From Acetatifactor sp. (lineage in GTDB: Bacteria; Bacillota; Clostridia; Lachnospirales; Lachnospiraceae), in the NCBI GenBank assembly GCA_024699575.1, contig JAILPF010000194.1, positions 1-7,688 of the forward strand: a stretch of DNA of 7,688 nt, in the 5' to 3' direction. A program made the translations under genes and the position numbers. The notes under the pieces are model-generated. The model was not told the origin of the DNA. It saw only the letters and a list, made by a program, of their open reading frames with translations, and made no database searches. This document shows positions 1 through 7,458 of the stretch, in pieces; position 1 is the stretch's first letter, and every line of letters begins with the position of its first letter.

Positions 1-2262
1 GATATCTCTATTGTATTCCGCAATCGTTCTGTCGGAAGAGAAGAAGCCTGCCTTCGCAATGTTCACAAGCATCATCTTCTTCCATTTTTCTTTGTTCTCA
101 TAATCCGCAAACACACGATCCTTAGCAGCAATATACTCTTCCAAATCAAGCAGGGTCATGAACCAGTCTTTGTTCAGGAGTTCTTTGTAAAGGCGCTGTA
201 AGTTCTCCTTATGGCCAACTTTAAGTGCCTGCGGACCTACGATAAAGTCCACAGCCTCTTTAATGACTTTGCTCTGCTTATAATAATCCTTGGAAACGTA
301 ATCAGCCTTTGCGTAATGTGCAATGACAGTGTCGCTGTCCTTACCAAAGATGTAAATATTGTCATCGCCCACAAGCTCATGGATTTCCACGTTGGCACCG
401 TCGCTGGTTCCTAATGTTACTGCTCCGTTCAACATGAACTTCATGTTACCGGTTCCGGATGCCTCCTTGGATGCCAGTGAAATCTGCTCAGACACATCAC
501 ATGCCGGAATCAGTTTCTCCGCATAGCTGACATTATAGTTCTCAACCATCACAAGCTGCATATAAGGACTTACGTCCGGGTCATTATTGATAATTTCCTG
601 CATAACCAGAAGCAGATGGATAATATCCTGTGCAATGACATAGGCAGGTGCAGCCTTGGCGCCAAAGATAAAGGTAAGCGGCGTGGTCGGCTTCTTACCG
701 CCTTTAATCTCCAGATATTTGTGGATAATATAAAGAGCATTCATCTGCTGACGTTTGTACTCATGCAGACGCTTTACCTGCACATCAAAGATAGAGTTGG
801 TGTTCAAGGTCACTCCTTCCTTCTCCTTGATGTACGCAGCAAGCGCCTCCTTCTTCTGTTTCTTGATGTCATAGATGCCATCCAGCACGCTCTGGTCATC
901 CATCTTTTCCAGAAGCTTTTCAAGCTCATCGGCATTTTTCTTATATCCGTCACCGATGGTGTCAGTCAACAGTGCAGACAACTCTCTATTGCAGGAAAGG
1001 AGCCATCTGCGGAAAGTGATGCCGTTTGTCTTATTATTAAACTTCTCAGGATAAATCTTGTAAAAATGGTTCAGTTCAGTCTCTTTCAGAATATCGGTGT
1101 GAATCGCAGCAACACCGTTGACTGAAAATCCATAATGGATATCAATGTGAGCCATGTGGACACGCTTATCCTTGTCGATAATCTGTACTTTCGCATCCTT
1201 ATATTTCTTTGCCACTCTTGCACTGAGTTCTTTGATGATCGGCACAAGCTGCGGAACCACAGTATCAATATATTCTAACGGCCATTTCTCCAATGCCTCG
1301 GCAAGAATTGTGTGATTCGTATATGCGCAAGTCTTGCTCACCACGGCAATTGCCTCATCCATGGTAAAGCCTTCCTGCTCGGTCAAAATGCGAATCAGCT
1401 CAGGGATTACCATCGTCGGGTGGGTATCATTAATCTGAATTACCACATGCTCATTCAATTTGTGTAAATCATTGCCCAATTCTTTCTGTTCTTTCAGAAT
1501 CAACTGAGCGCCATTGGACACCATGAAGTATTCCTGATAGATTCTCAGAAGATTTCCCGCCTTGTCGGAATCATCCGGATAGAGGAAAAGTGTCAGGTTC
1601 TTATCCACTGCCTCCTTGTCAAAATCAATTCCCTTTTTCACGAGGCTTTCATCCAGTCCTTCAATGTCGAACAGATGGAGTTTATTTTTTCCGCCCTCAT
1701 AGCCAACCACATCAATATCATATAAAACGGATTTCACTTTCTTTTTGCCAAAAGAAATGTCAAAAGAAATGCCTGTAGGGTTCAGCCAGGACTGTTCTTC
1801 AATCCAGTCATTTTTCTCCGCATTCTGTAGATGGTCTTTGAATACCTGCTTAAACAGACCAAAATGATAATTCAAACCGATTCCGTCGCCCGGCAGGTTC
1901 AAGGTCGCAATGGAATCCAGGAAACACGCAGCCAGACGTCCCAGGCCACCGTTTCCAAGAGAAGGTTCCGGTTCAGCCTCCTCGATGTCTGCCAGATTTT
2001 TACCGTTCTGTGAAAGTATCTTGCCCAGCTCCTCATAGATACCAAGATTAATCAGATTATTGGACAAAAGCTTTCCAATCAGAAATTCCATGGAGATATA
2101 ATAAACTTTCTTGCTGCCGGTAATGTCAGCGGTCTTGGCAAGACAGTTCTTTACCAGCTGTAGTACACCGTCATATACCTGTGCATCGCTACACTCAGCA
2201 ATTCCTTTTCCATATTTTGTTGTAAGGATATCTGTTAATTGTTGCTCTAAATTCGTGTTCAT
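1..2262 (-). CDS. glgP: Glycogen/alpha-glucan phosphorylase (3' end cut by window edge)
   Basis: This cytoplasmic PLP enzyme releases glucose-1-phosphate from the non-reducing ends of glycogen or maltodextrin (GT35 family). I translated 754 codons and found the frame open throughout. Visible landmarks are [10 protein letters not shown] (about residues 54-63), [22 protein letters not shown] (276-282), TNGITFRRW (about 412-420), [10 protein letters not shown] (496-505) and the PLP signature EASGTGNMK with K608 as the predicted Schiff-base lysine. The last residues in view, [15 protein letters not shown], match the extreme C-terminus of E. coli GlgP, so probably only about 5-10 residues lie off the left edge. 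Total length would be near 760, shorter than the ~815 of E. coli; about 18 residues of this difference lie before [10 protein letters not shown]. The start at 2262 (MNTNLEQQ) is preferred over the in-frame ATG at 2268 because GGAGG lies 7 nt before the former and only 1 nt before the latter. The gene has its own promoter and operator-like palindromes behind the lacI terminator. Confidence 0.97.
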   Translation of the reverse strand, partial: MNTNLEQQLTDILTTKYGKGIAECSDAQVYDGVLQLVKNCLAKTADITGSKKVYYISMEFLIGKLLSNNLINLGIYEELGKILSQNGKNLADIEEAEPEPSLGNGGLGRLAACFLDSIATLNLPGDGIGLNYHFGLFKQVFKDHLQNAEKNDWIEEQSWLNPTGISFDISFGKKKVKSVLYDIDVVGYEGGKNKLHLFDIEGLDESLVKKGIDFDKEAVDKNLTLFLYPDDSDKAGNLLRIYQEYFMVSNGAQLILKEQKELGNDLHKLNEHVVIQINDTHPTMVIPELIRILTEQEGFTMDEAIAVVSKTCAYTNHTILAEALEKWPLEYIDTVVPQLVPIIKELSARVAKKYKDAKVQIIDKDKRVHMAHIDIHYGFSVNGVAAIHTDILKETELNHFYKIYPEKFNNKTNGITFRRWLLSCNRELSALLTDTIGDGYKKNADELEKLLEKMDDQSVLDGIYDIKKQKKEALAAYIKEKEGVTLNTNSIFDVQVKRLHEYKRQQMNALYIIHKYLEIKGGKKPTTPLTFIFGAKAAPAYVIAQDIIHLLLVMQEIINNDPDVSPYMQLVMVENYNVSYAEKLIPACDVSEQISLASKEASGTGNMKFMLNGAVTLGTSDGANVEIHELVGDDNIYIFGKDSDTVIAHYAKADYVSKDYYKQSKVIKEAVDFIVGPQALKVGHKENLQRLYKELLNKDWFMTLLDLEEYIAAKDRVFADYENKEKWKKMMLVNIAKAGFFSSDRTIAEYNRDI

Positions 2263-2269
2263 TTTCATT

Positions 2270-2274
2270 CCTCC
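2270..2274 (-). promoter_or_regulatory. Ribosome binding site of glgP (decides the start)
   Basis: GGAGG on the minus strand. Two in-frame ATGs follow, at 2268 (spacing 1 nt) and 2262 (spacing 7 nt). Only the second has workable spacing, so translation should begin at 2262. Confidence 0.85.
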
Positions 2275-2292
2275 GTTTTGAACATGTCATCG

Positions 2293-2312
2293 CAAACAAA
2301 CGCGTTTTATTG
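2293..2312. promoter_or_regulatory. Second imperfect CG-centred palindrome over the glgP start point
   Basis: A 20-bp imperfect inverted repeat with 8 of 10 base pairs matching and a perfect AAACGCGTTT core (2298-2307). It lies about -4 to +16 relative to the predicted glgP start. Its centre is 41 bp from the centre of the perfect palindrome, near four helical turns, which would suit two repressor dimers on the same DNA face. That it is a real operator is inferred from shape and position. Confidence 0.4.
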
Positions 2313-2314
2313 TT

Positions 2315-2342
2315 ATTATATGCGTATCTTAACATAGGAAAA
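2315..2342 (-). promoter_or_regulatory. Probable sigma-A promoter of glgP
   Basis: A perfect -10 TATAAT lies at 2320-2315. The best-spaced -35 is a weak TTTTCC at 2342-2337, 16 bp upstream, and it is exactly one half of the palindrome at 2337-2350. Transcription would start near 2308, giving a leader of about 46 nt. The weak -35 covered by an operator suggests a regulated promoter; the start point is inferred. Confidence 0.65.
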
Positions 2343-2350
2343 CGTTTTCC
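2337..2350. promoter_or_regulatory. Perfect 14-bp palindrome, LacI/CcpA-type operator (cre-like)
   Basis: GGAAAACGTTTTCC is a perfect inverted repeat with the central CG typical of LacI-family operators. Against the CcpA cre consensus TGWAARCGYTWNCW it differs only at the two outermost bases. It covers the -35 region of the glgP promoter, so binding should repress. Both the LacI-family protein encoded just upstream and a CcpA homologue elsewhere are candidate binders; sequence alone does not decide between them. Confidence 0.7.
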
Positions 2351-2360
2351 GCAACCCCTA

Positions 2361-2404
2361 AAATAAAAATATCATCCTATATGGTTTTTTCTATATGATG
2401 ATAT
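2361..2404 (-). terminator. Intrinsic terminator at the end of lacI
   Basis: On the minus strand ATATCATC (2404-2397) pairs with GATGATAT (2376-2369), with four further A-T pairs (ATAT with ATAT) above a 2-nt bulge and an A-rich loop, followed by TTTTTATTTT. The 5' arm contains the last codons and the TAG stop (2393-2391) of the LacI gene. The stem is AU-rich, so strength is uncertain, but position and T-tract fit termination before the glgP promoter. Confidence 0.7.
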
Positions 2405-3380
2405 CCTTATAGTGCATCTTTACGATGCTATGCGGCATAGTCACTTTCTGCCCCTGTCCACCTCGCATCAGCTGGTGAACCTCTTTCACAGCCCTGCAGG
2501 AAATACCGTAGAAATCCTGCCTGATGGTATTCATCTGTTTTCCCACATATCCCATGAGTGTAATGCCATCAAATCCGCAGACCGGTCGGAAAATATCCAT
2601 GTCAATCAACGCATTCATGGCACCGATTGCCATCAGGTCCGAAGCACAGACAATGACATCTTTATTCTTTGCATACTTCAAAGCGATATTGCGGGCCGCC
2701 AGTTCACTGAAATCCCCCTGACGTACCATCATAGTAAGGTCCAAATCCTGTACAAGACGTTTCATCCCGGCAAGTCGCTGTTCCGTAACGTAGCCGTCCT
2801 TTCGTCCAGCTATATAAAGTACTCTCTTACAGTTGTCATCCAGAATTGTCTTCTTCGCCACATCATACTGTGCCTGCTCATGGTCAATGCTGATAGATGT
2901 GGTTCTCTCATTCACAATCGGTGCATCCACCACAACGCAGGAAAACTGCTGTCCCTGCACCAGCTTATACAGCGTAGGATCCTCCTTGGACAAACCATAG
3001 ATAATCACGCCTGCTACGCTTTGTGCCATGAAATATCCGGTAAGCTCCTCCACACTCATATCCGCAATGGTTGATGTAAAAGTCGTCACAACTTCCAAAT
3101 GTAATTCCTGCGCAGTATCCAGCGCACCAAGCAGATACTGCATAAATATCTGGTCGATAGCCTGAGTCTGTCTCTTGGGGTCTAAAATCAGAGCTACTCT
3201 CCCGAACTGCTTGGAGGAAAGAGCTGCAGCAATGGAATTAGGTATATAGTTTAACTCCTTGATAGCCTGCTGGACTTTCGCTTTTGTTTCCTCGCTGATA
3301 TTGGGATATCCGTTCAGCACTTTGGAAACCGTTGATATTGCAACACCGGCATGCTTTGCCACTTCTCTGATTGAGACCAT
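2391..3380 (-). CDS. LacI-family transcriptional repressor
   Basis: A 329-residue protein of normal LacI/GalR length. Residues 1-24 form the helix-turn-helix (SIREVAKHAGVAISTVSKVLNG), with I15, S16 and K20 at the usual base-contacting positions. The headpiece continues through ISEETKAKVQQAIKELNYIPNS to a hinge helix with L54, the leucine that wedges into the central CpG of the operator. The usual Arg of the 'ARxL' hinge motif is Ala here (A52). Residues from about 60 on form the periplasmic-binding-like effector domain, ending with the CGFDGI motif. The ligand cannot be read from sequence; context (glgP) hints at a sugar or alpha-glucan signal. The start is standard for the family, with AGAAAGG 9 nt upstream. 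It follows the aldolase gene by 16 bp and is probably co-transcribed with it. The CG-centred palindromes before glgP are the obvious candidate targets. Confidence 0.93.
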   Translation of the reverse strand: MVSIREVAKHAGVAISTVSKVLNGYPNISEETKAKVQQAIKELNYIPNSIAAALSSKQFGRVALILDPKRQTQAIDQIFMQYLLGALDTAQELHLEVVTTFTSTIADMSVEELTGYFMAQSVAGVIIYGLSKEDPTLYKLVQGQQFSCVVVDAPIVNERTTSISIDHEQAQYDVAKKTILDDNCKRVLYIAGRKDGYVTEQRLAGMKRLVQDLDLTMMVRQGDFSELAARNIALKYAKNKDVIVCASDLMAIGAMNALIDMDIFRPVCGFDGITLMGYVGKQMNTIRQDFYGISCRAVKEVHQLMRGGQGQKVTMPHSIVKMHYKDIII

Positions 3381-3396
3381 CCTACAAAACCTTTCT

Positions 3397-4377
3397 CTAC
3401 TCGATCTCGAGGAGCTCCTGATAGAAATTCCTATAATCCTCTCGACCCTCTTTGATAAATTTAATTGCAGAAGATGGATGGCTGTTTAATACGCCTGTCA
3501 TCAGGTAAGGCAAATCATATCCCCAGACAGCTCCATCTTTCTTTAATTGTAACATATCTTTCTCTATAAATTCCATAACAGGAATCAAATTATATTTCGG
3601 ATTTTTCAGGAATGCAAGTAAAGACTCCAGGAAACAGTTTCCGGCGCCTCTTCCCATACCGCTCACAGTGGCATCCAGATAGCTTACTCCCTGGCGAAGT
3701 GCCTGAATGGTATTTGCAAATGCAAGCTGCTGATTGTTGTGTGCATGAATTCCAATCTCCTTACCGCTCTTGGCAGCCACTTCCAGATACAGATCTGCCA
3801 GGCGCTCAATCTGCTCCGGATAAAATGCACCAAAACTGTCCACAAGATATATAGTGTCTACACCGCTTCCGGCAAGCAGCTCTAATCCTGCCTTCAAATC
3901 ACTTTCATTCACCTTGGAAACAGCCATCACGTTGACTGTGGTCTCGTAGCCCTTTACCTTTGCATCTTCAATCATCTCAATAGCTGTCGGAATCTGATGA
4001 ATATAGGTAGCTGTACGAATCATATCAATCACACTATCCTTGCGATCTATGATATCATTTTTGTAGTCAGTTCTTCCCACGTCGCTCATGACAGAAATCT
4101 TCAAGTCACTGTTGTTATCACCGACAATTTCGCGAATACTTTCCTCATCACAGAATTTCCATTTTCCAAATTCATTGACGTCGAAAATCTCCTTGGAAGC
4201 CTTGTATCCGAACTCCATATAGTCAACGCCGGCTTTTTTGTTCGCCTCGTACAAGTTCTTTACAAATGTATCGGTAAAGCGGAAATTGTTCACCAGTCCG
4301 CCATCTCTCAATGTGCAATCCAAAACCTTAATATCCGGACAGTATGACATTAAAGTTCTTCCTGTATCCTGTGCCAT
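3397..4377 (-). CDS. HMGL-like (DRE-TIM metallolyase) aldolase, substrate unknown
   Basis: A 326-residue cytoplasmic TIM-barrel enzyme of the HMG-CoA lyase / isopropylmalate synthase / 4-hydroxy-2-oxovalerate aldolase superfamily. The N-terminal DCTLRDGG motif (D20, R24, D25) supplies the metal-binding Asp and catalytic Arg. GIHAHNN (H211, H213) supplies the two metal-binding histidines, and GMGRGAGN (242-247, N247) closes the active site. There is no long regulatory domain as in isopropylmalate synthase and no clear DmpG C-terminal dehydrogenase-docking extension. Such proteins are usually annotated only as 'aldolase catalytic domain-containing protein'; aldol cleavage or condensation of a 2-oxo acid is likely, but the substrate is unknown. 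The start at 4377 (MAQDTGRT) has AGGAGG 7 nt upstream; a longer reading from 4443 has no such site. It is the first gene of a probable two-gene unit with the LacI regulator. Confidence 0.88.
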   Translation of the reverse strand: MAQDTGRTLMSYCPDIKVLDCTLRDGGLVNNFRFTDTFVKNLYEANKKAGVDYMEFGYKASKEIFDVNEFGKWKFCDEESIREIVGDNNSDLKISVMSDVGRTDYKNDIIDRKDSVIDMIRTATYIHQIPTAIEMIEDAKVKGYETTVNVMAVSKVNESDLKAGLELLAGSGVDTIYLVDSFGAFYPEQIERLADLYLEVAAKSGKEIGIHAHNNQQLAFANTIQALRQGVSYLDATVSGMGRGAGNCFLESLLAFLKNPKYNLIPVMEFIEKDMLQLKKDGAVWGYDLPYLMTGVLNSHPSSAIKFIKEGREDYRNFYQELLEIE

Positions 4378-4384
4378 AATGATT

Positions 4385-4390
4385 CCTCCT
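4385..4390 (-). promoter_or_regulatory. Ribosome binding site of the aldolase gene (decides the start)
   Basis: AGGAGG on the minus strand, 7 nt before the ATG at 4377. This supports starting there rather than at the in-frame ATG at 4443, 22 codons upstream. Confidence 0.88.
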
Positions 4391-4403
4391 TTTTCTCCTA
4401 TCC

Positions 4404-4431
4404 ATATTATCACATCACAAATTGTTTGCAA
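4404..4431 (-). promoter_or_regulatory. Possible promoter of the aldolase-lacI unit
   Basis: TTGCAA (4431-4426), a 16-bp spacer, then TAATAT (4409-4404). An overlapping TGTGATAAT could act as an extended -10. Transcription would start near 4397, giving a leader of about 20 nt. The match is moderate; a better -35 (TTGACT, 4479-4474) lies further upstream but has no good -10 at the right distance. Confidence 0.4.
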
Positions 4432-4444
4432 TGGTGTTGTCATG

Positions 4445-4476
4445 CTTTAAACTGCTAAACTTTAAATCGTTAAAGT
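4445..4476. repeat. Cluster of TTTAAAG half-sites upstream of the aldolase gene
   Basis: On the minus strand TTTAAAG occurs at 4466-4460 and 4451-4445, exactly 15 bp apart. An inverted copy makes ACTTTAA-N4-TTAAAGT (4476-4459), a 7-bp-arm palindrome. The cluster sits between the tadA stop and the candidate aldolase promoter. It could be a regulator site or chance in AT-rich DNA. Confidence 0.35.
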
Positions 4477-4509
4477 CAAGATATAAAATACACCCATTCA
4501 ATCAGAATG

Positions 4510-5025
4510 TCAAGTGTCCATTTCTTCTTTTCGCTTTTTTTCTTCCTTCTCCTGTTTGTTTCTCACACGAAGCTCTGTAAAAAAATTTTTCAGCATGTCG
4601 CTGCATTCCTGCTCCAACACTCCTCTCGTCACCTGCACCTGATGGTTAAACTGGGGCATTTCCAGGATATTCAATATAGACCCTGCGCAGCCTGCCTTGG
4701 GATTCATGCATCCCATAACCACTTCCGGGATGCGGGCCTGAACGATAGCTCCGGCACACATCTGGCATGGCTCCAGTGTCACATACAAAGTGCACTCCTC
4801 CAGACGCCAATCTCCAATTTTTTTGCTGGCTTTGTTGATGGCTGTAATTTCGGCGTGGGCAAGAGTATTTTTGTCTGTGTTTCTTCGATTATAACCACGT
4901 CCGATAATCTCCCCCTCGTGCACAATCACACAACCGATTGGGACTTCTCCCAATCGGTATGCTTTTTTTGCCTGACGCAAGGCTTCCTTCATATATTTTT
5001 CCTGAATTGTTGTTATTGCTGCCAT
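4510..5025 (-). CDS. tadA: tRNA-specific adenosine deaminase TadA
   Basis: The enzyme deaminates A34 of the tRNA-Arg(ACG) anticodon to inosine, an essential modification in most bacteria, acting in the cytoplasm as a homodimer. The 171-residue protein shows the full cytidine/deoxycytidylate deaminase zinc site: HAE (H57 zinc ligand, E59 proton shuttle) and PCQMC (C87, C90). The family pattern also shows in EVPIGCVIV (27-35) and GAIVQARIPEVVMGC. Length matches E. coli TadA (167). The C-terminal tail is highly charged (KQEKEEKKRKEE). The start at 5025 has AAAGGA 6 nt upstream; an alternative at M12 has only a weaker AGGA. It lies 41 bp behind the ABC ATPase gene with no terminator or promoter seen, so co-transcription with the importer is plausible though functionally unrelated. 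Confidence 0.96.
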   Translation of the reverse strand: MAAITTIQEKYMKEALRQAKKAYRLGEVPIGCVIVHEGEIIGRGYNRRNTDKNTLAHAEITAINKASKKIGDWRLEECTLYVTLEPCQMCAGAIVQARIPEVVMGCMNPKAGCAGSILNILEMPQFNHQVQVTRGVLEQECSDMLKNFFTELRVRNKQEKEEKKRKEEMDT

Positions 5026-5066
5026 GCAATATCCTTTCCGGCCATTTCACAGTTTCTTCCTAATCA

Positions 5067-5789
5067 TTATAATACTTTTGACAAGAAGTTCTTGGTACGC
5101 TCCTCTTTAGGGTTGGTAAAGATTTCATCCGGTGTACCCTGTTCGATAATTCTTCCCTCATCCATAAACAAAACTCTGGTTGCCACTTCGCGTGCAAATC
5201 CCATCTCATGTGTCACCACAGCCATGGTCATTCCCTCGTCCGCAACCTCTTTCATAATTTCCAGAACTTCACCAACCATCTCCGGGTCCAGTGCGGAGGT
5301 CGGCTCATCAAACAACATCATTTTCGGTTTCATCATCAGGGCTCTTGCAATTGCGATTCGCTGTTTCTGTCCGCCGGAAAGCTGTATCGGATATGCATTC
5401 GCCTTATCAGGAAGGCCAACACGTTTGAGAAGTCTCATCGCCTCCTCATGCGCTTCCTGCTTCGTCATCAGCTTTAATCTGACCGGTGCCAATGTCAGGT
5501 TCTCCTCAATCGAAAGATTCTGGAACAAATTAAAATGCTGAAACACCATGCCCATATGCTGTCTTATTTCATTGATATCGGTATGCGGTGCGGTAATGTC
5601 TTTTCCATCGAACAGAATCTGTCCGGATGTCGGATATTCCAACAGATTCAGGCAACGCAGAAATGTGGATTTTCCGGAACCGGACGGGCCGATAATAACC
5701 ACCTTTTCTCCCGGTGCAATATGTTCACTGATATCCTTCAGCACCACATGTTTCTCAAATACTTTTGTCAAATGATTAACGGTGATCAC
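5067..5789 (-). CDS. Polar amino-acid ABC transporter, ATP-binding protein (GlnQ/HisP type)
   Basis: A 240-residue ATPase that powers the importer encoded with it, on the cytoplasmic face of the membrane. All nucleotide-binding motifs are present: Walker [10 protein letters not shown] (34-42), Q-loop Q84 in VFQHFNLF, signature LSGGQ (137-141), Walker B MMLFDEP (D161, E162), D-loop SALD (165-168) and switch H194. [12 protein letters not shown] and [10 protein letters not shown] are typical of the polar amino-acid subfamily, and the protein lacks the extra C-terminal domain of MetN-type ATPases. The start is GTG at 5789, with GGAGG 10 nt upstream; an ATG 10 nt earlier is in the permease frame. 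It overlaps the last 14 bp of the permease gene, so translation is probably coupled. The exact amino acid carried cannot be told. Confidence 0.96.
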   Translation of the reverse strand: MITVNHLTKVFEKHVVLKDISEHIAPGEKVVIIGPSGSGKSTFLRCLNLLEYPTSGQILFDGKDITAPHTDINEIRQHMGMVFQHFNLFQNLSIEENLTLAPVRLKLMTKQEAHEEAMRLLKRVGLPDKANAYPIQLSGGQKQRIAIARALMMKPKMMLFDEPTSALDPEMVGEVLEIMKEVADEGMTMAVVTHEMGFAREVATRVLFMDEGRIIEQGTPDEIFTNPKEERTKNFLSKVL

Positions 5790-6507
5790 TGGCTCTCATC
5801 CTCCTTTCCAGTTTACCCATCATCCAGGTCAGCATCATGACCATAAACAGATAGATTGCTGCAATCGCAATAAACGGGACAAATGCCTGGAATGTTTTTC
5901 CCTGAATAATCATAGCCCCTTTCGTCAAATCCTTGAGCCCGATAACTGTCACAATACTTGTCTCTTTGATGAGTGCAATCATTTCATTTCCGAGCGCCGG
6001 CAACACATTTTTAAACGCCTGCGGAATAATTATGCATTTCATTGTTGCATAATAGCTAAGTCCGAGAGAGCGCCCGGCCTCCATCTGTCCTGCATCTATG
6101 GACATAATGCCGGAGCGGATAATCTCGGCAACGTATGCAGCGGAGTTTAATCCGAATGTCAAAATGGCACATTTTATCAGATTACTATCTGTGGACCTTG
6201 CAGATGCCCAGACTACAAACCACATGATAAGAAGCTGTACCATCATCGGAGTCCCTCTGATAACAGTCAGATAAATTTTAGCCAGCGTATTCAAAATGCC
6301 CAGCACGGGATTTTTATGCTTGCCTGCCTGCTGATCGTGCGCAGAGCGAATGATTGCAAGCACCACACCGAGGGCAACCCCCAAAATCAGTGCAAAAATT
6401 GTGACAGTCAGGGTTACACCGATACCCTTCACAAAGTACTGATAATTGTTGTCCAGGATAAATGTCTGATAAAATCCCAGTTTCAGTGATTCAAACCACT
6501 TTTCCAT
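5776..6507 (-). CDS. Polar amino-acid ABC transporter, permease protein
   Basis: A 243-residue membrane subunit of the HisMQ/GlnP type. Hydrophobic segments run at about residues 29-53, 79-101, 112-131, 177-192 and 208-230, close to the five helices of this family. The [13 protein letters not shown] stretch (81-93) is the conserved family signature. The EAA loop that docks into the ATPase is [22 protein letters not shown] (143-164). Only one permease gene is present, so the channel is presumably a homodimer. The ATG at 6507 follows GAAAGGA at 11 nt and a TAGG at 5 nt, a mediocre ribosome site that fits lower expression than the binding protein. It is separated from the binding-protein gene by a terminator-like hairpin and overlaps the ATPase gene downstream. 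Confidence 0.95.
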   Translation of the reverse strand: MEKWFESLKLGFYQTFILDNNYQYFVKGIGVTLTVTIFALILGVALGVVLAIIRSAHDQQAGKHKNPVLGILNTLAKIYLTVIRGTPMMVQLLIMWFVVWASARSTDSNLIKCAILTFGLNSAAYVAEIIRSGIMSIDAGQMEAGRSLGLSYYATMKCIIIPQAFKNVLPALGNEMIALIKETSIVTVIGLKDLTKGAMIIQGKTFQAFVPFIAIAAIYLFMVMMLTWMMGKLERRMRASDHR

Positions 6508-6542
6508 AAGTACCTAGTTCCTTTCTAAAACCATCCATGAGC

Positions 6543-6577
6543 AAAAACGAAATGAGACGGAGCTATCCTCCGCCTCA
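6543..6577 (-). terminator. Intrinsic terminator/attenuator between binding protein and permease
   Basis: On the minus strand TGAGGCGGAG (6577-6568) pairs with CTCCGTCTCA (6562-6553) around a GATAG loop, giving a 10-bp stem with one G-U pair. It is followed by TTTCGTTTTT. It lies 27 bp after the binding-protein stop. No promoter is seen between it and the permease, so partial read-through is expected, keeping binding protein in excess over the membrane subunits as is common in such operons. Confidence 0.85.
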
Positions 6578-6604
6578 CCGCAGTAGTATATCTTAGTTCT
6601 ATTA

Positions 6605-7372
6605 TTATTCAGCCTTAATATATTTGTCAAGAATTGTCTGTACAGTTCCGTCTGCAATCAACTCTTTGAGGGCTCCGTCCACTGCATTTAACAGTTCCTC
6701 ATTATCCTTGGAAATTGCAATCGCATAATCCTCTGTCACATACTCTGTATTCAGAATCTTTAATCCTTCGTTGGTAGACACGAAATTCTTAGCAGGTTCA
6801 TTATCAATAACAACACAATCTACTTTCCCCTGTGCCAAAGCCTGAACTGCTGTAGCACCATTGGTGTATGCAATGACATTTTCTGTTCCAAAATCATCCT
6901 CACAGTAAATATGTCCGGTAGTATTTTCCTGAACGCCAATCAGCTTTCCTGCCAGATCATCCGGAGAGGCAATGTCGGAATCTTCCTTGACAATAATTGC
7001 CTGAACTCCTGTAGCATAGCTTGTGGAGAAGTTCACGTTCTGCAGACGTTCCTCATTCACAGTCATGCCGGCGATACCCACATCCACTTTTCCGGCCTGT
7101 ACAGAGGTAATGATGGAGCCAAAGTCCATATCAGTAATCTCAAGCTTCATCCCAAGCTTATCAGCAATCGCCTGTGCAATTTCTGCATCGATACCTACAA
7201 TCTGGTCTCCATCATAGAACTCATAGGGAGGGAACTGTGCGTTGGTACCCATTGTCAATACGCCATCCACAACCGTAGGTACCGTGCTTGATGCAGCCTT
7301 CTCGCTGCCACATGCTGCAAGTCCTAACATAACCATGCTACAAGTTAATAATAATGCTAATTTCTTTTTCAT
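6605..7372 (-). CDS. Polar amino-acid ABC transporter, substrate-binding lipoprotein
   Basis: A 255-residue solute-binding protein of the bacterial extracellular family 3 type, anchored outside the membrane. The signal peptide has a KKK start, a hydrophobic core and a lipobox LAAC, with C21 as the lipidated residue, followed by a short Ser/Ala linker. The two-lobe binding domain starts at about residue 38 with MGTNAQFPPYEF (41-52). In AGMTVNEER (101-109), R109 is the expected ligand-carboxylate contact, and D190 in VVIDNEPAK is the expected amino-group contact. This fits an alpha-amino acid ligand, but its side chain cannot be deduced. The ATG at 7372 has AGGA 6 nt upstream. It is the first gene of the importer operon, transcribed from a promoter about 75 nt upstream. 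Confidence 0.95.
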   Translation of the reverse strand: MKKKLALLLTCSMVMLGLAACGSEKAASSTVPTVVDGVLTMGTNAQFPPYEFYDGDQIVGIDAEIAQAIADKLGMKLEITDMDFGSIITSVQAGKVDVGIAGMTVNEERLQNVNFSTSYATGVQAIIVKEDSDIASPDDLAGKLIGVQENTTGHIYCEDDFGTENVIAYTNGATAVQALAQGKVDCVVIDNEPAKNFVSTNEGLKILNTEYVTEDYAIAISKDNEELLNAVDGALKELIADGTVQTILDKYIKAE

Positions 7373-7442
7373 ATTCTTTCCTCGCTGTTTCTTTTCTTTA
7401 TTTTCCGTTCTGCATATTTCCTATAAATATACATCTTTCTGA

Positions 7443-7458
7443 AGAATATACACATTCT
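7443..7458. promoter_or_regulatory. Imperfect palindrome over the importer -10 and start point
   Basis: AGAATGTGTATATTCT has 6 of 8 pairs matching. It overlaps the -10 and predicted start of the importer promoter, a repressor-like position. It recalls an arginine-repressor box, but the GAAT and ATTC arms are 6 bp apart rather than 4, so that identity is not supported. Confidence 0.3.

Noticed and set aside
616..1125. Plus-strand open frame of 169 codons
   Set aside because: It lies wholly antisense to glgP, whose reading frame is open and matches the family throughout.
4378..4443. 22-residue N-terminal extension of the aldolase
   Set aside because: The ATG at 4443 has no good ribosome site, the extension would cover the candidate promoter, and AGGAGG is ideally placed for the ATG at 4377.
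4495..4509. Hairpin CATTC-TGATT-GAATG right after the tadA stop as a terminator
   Set aside because: The stem is only 5 bp and weak, and the following T-rich stretch is interrupted. It is not convincing as a terminator.
4507..5541. Long plus-strand open frame (344 codons) running across tadA and the ABC ATPase gene
   Set aside because: It is antisense to two genes with complete catalytic motifs and shows no recognisable domain. It is a shadow frame.
7373..7447. T-box or amino-acid riboswitch in the importer leader
   Set aside because: The leader is only about 75 nt, AT-rich, with no T-box sequence, no terminator hairpin and no known aptamer core.
7443..7458. Arginine-repressor (ARG box) site at the importer promoter
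   Set aside because: The arms are GAAT and ATTC but separated by 6 bp rather than the 4 bp of the consensus, so the match is not good enough to name the regulator.
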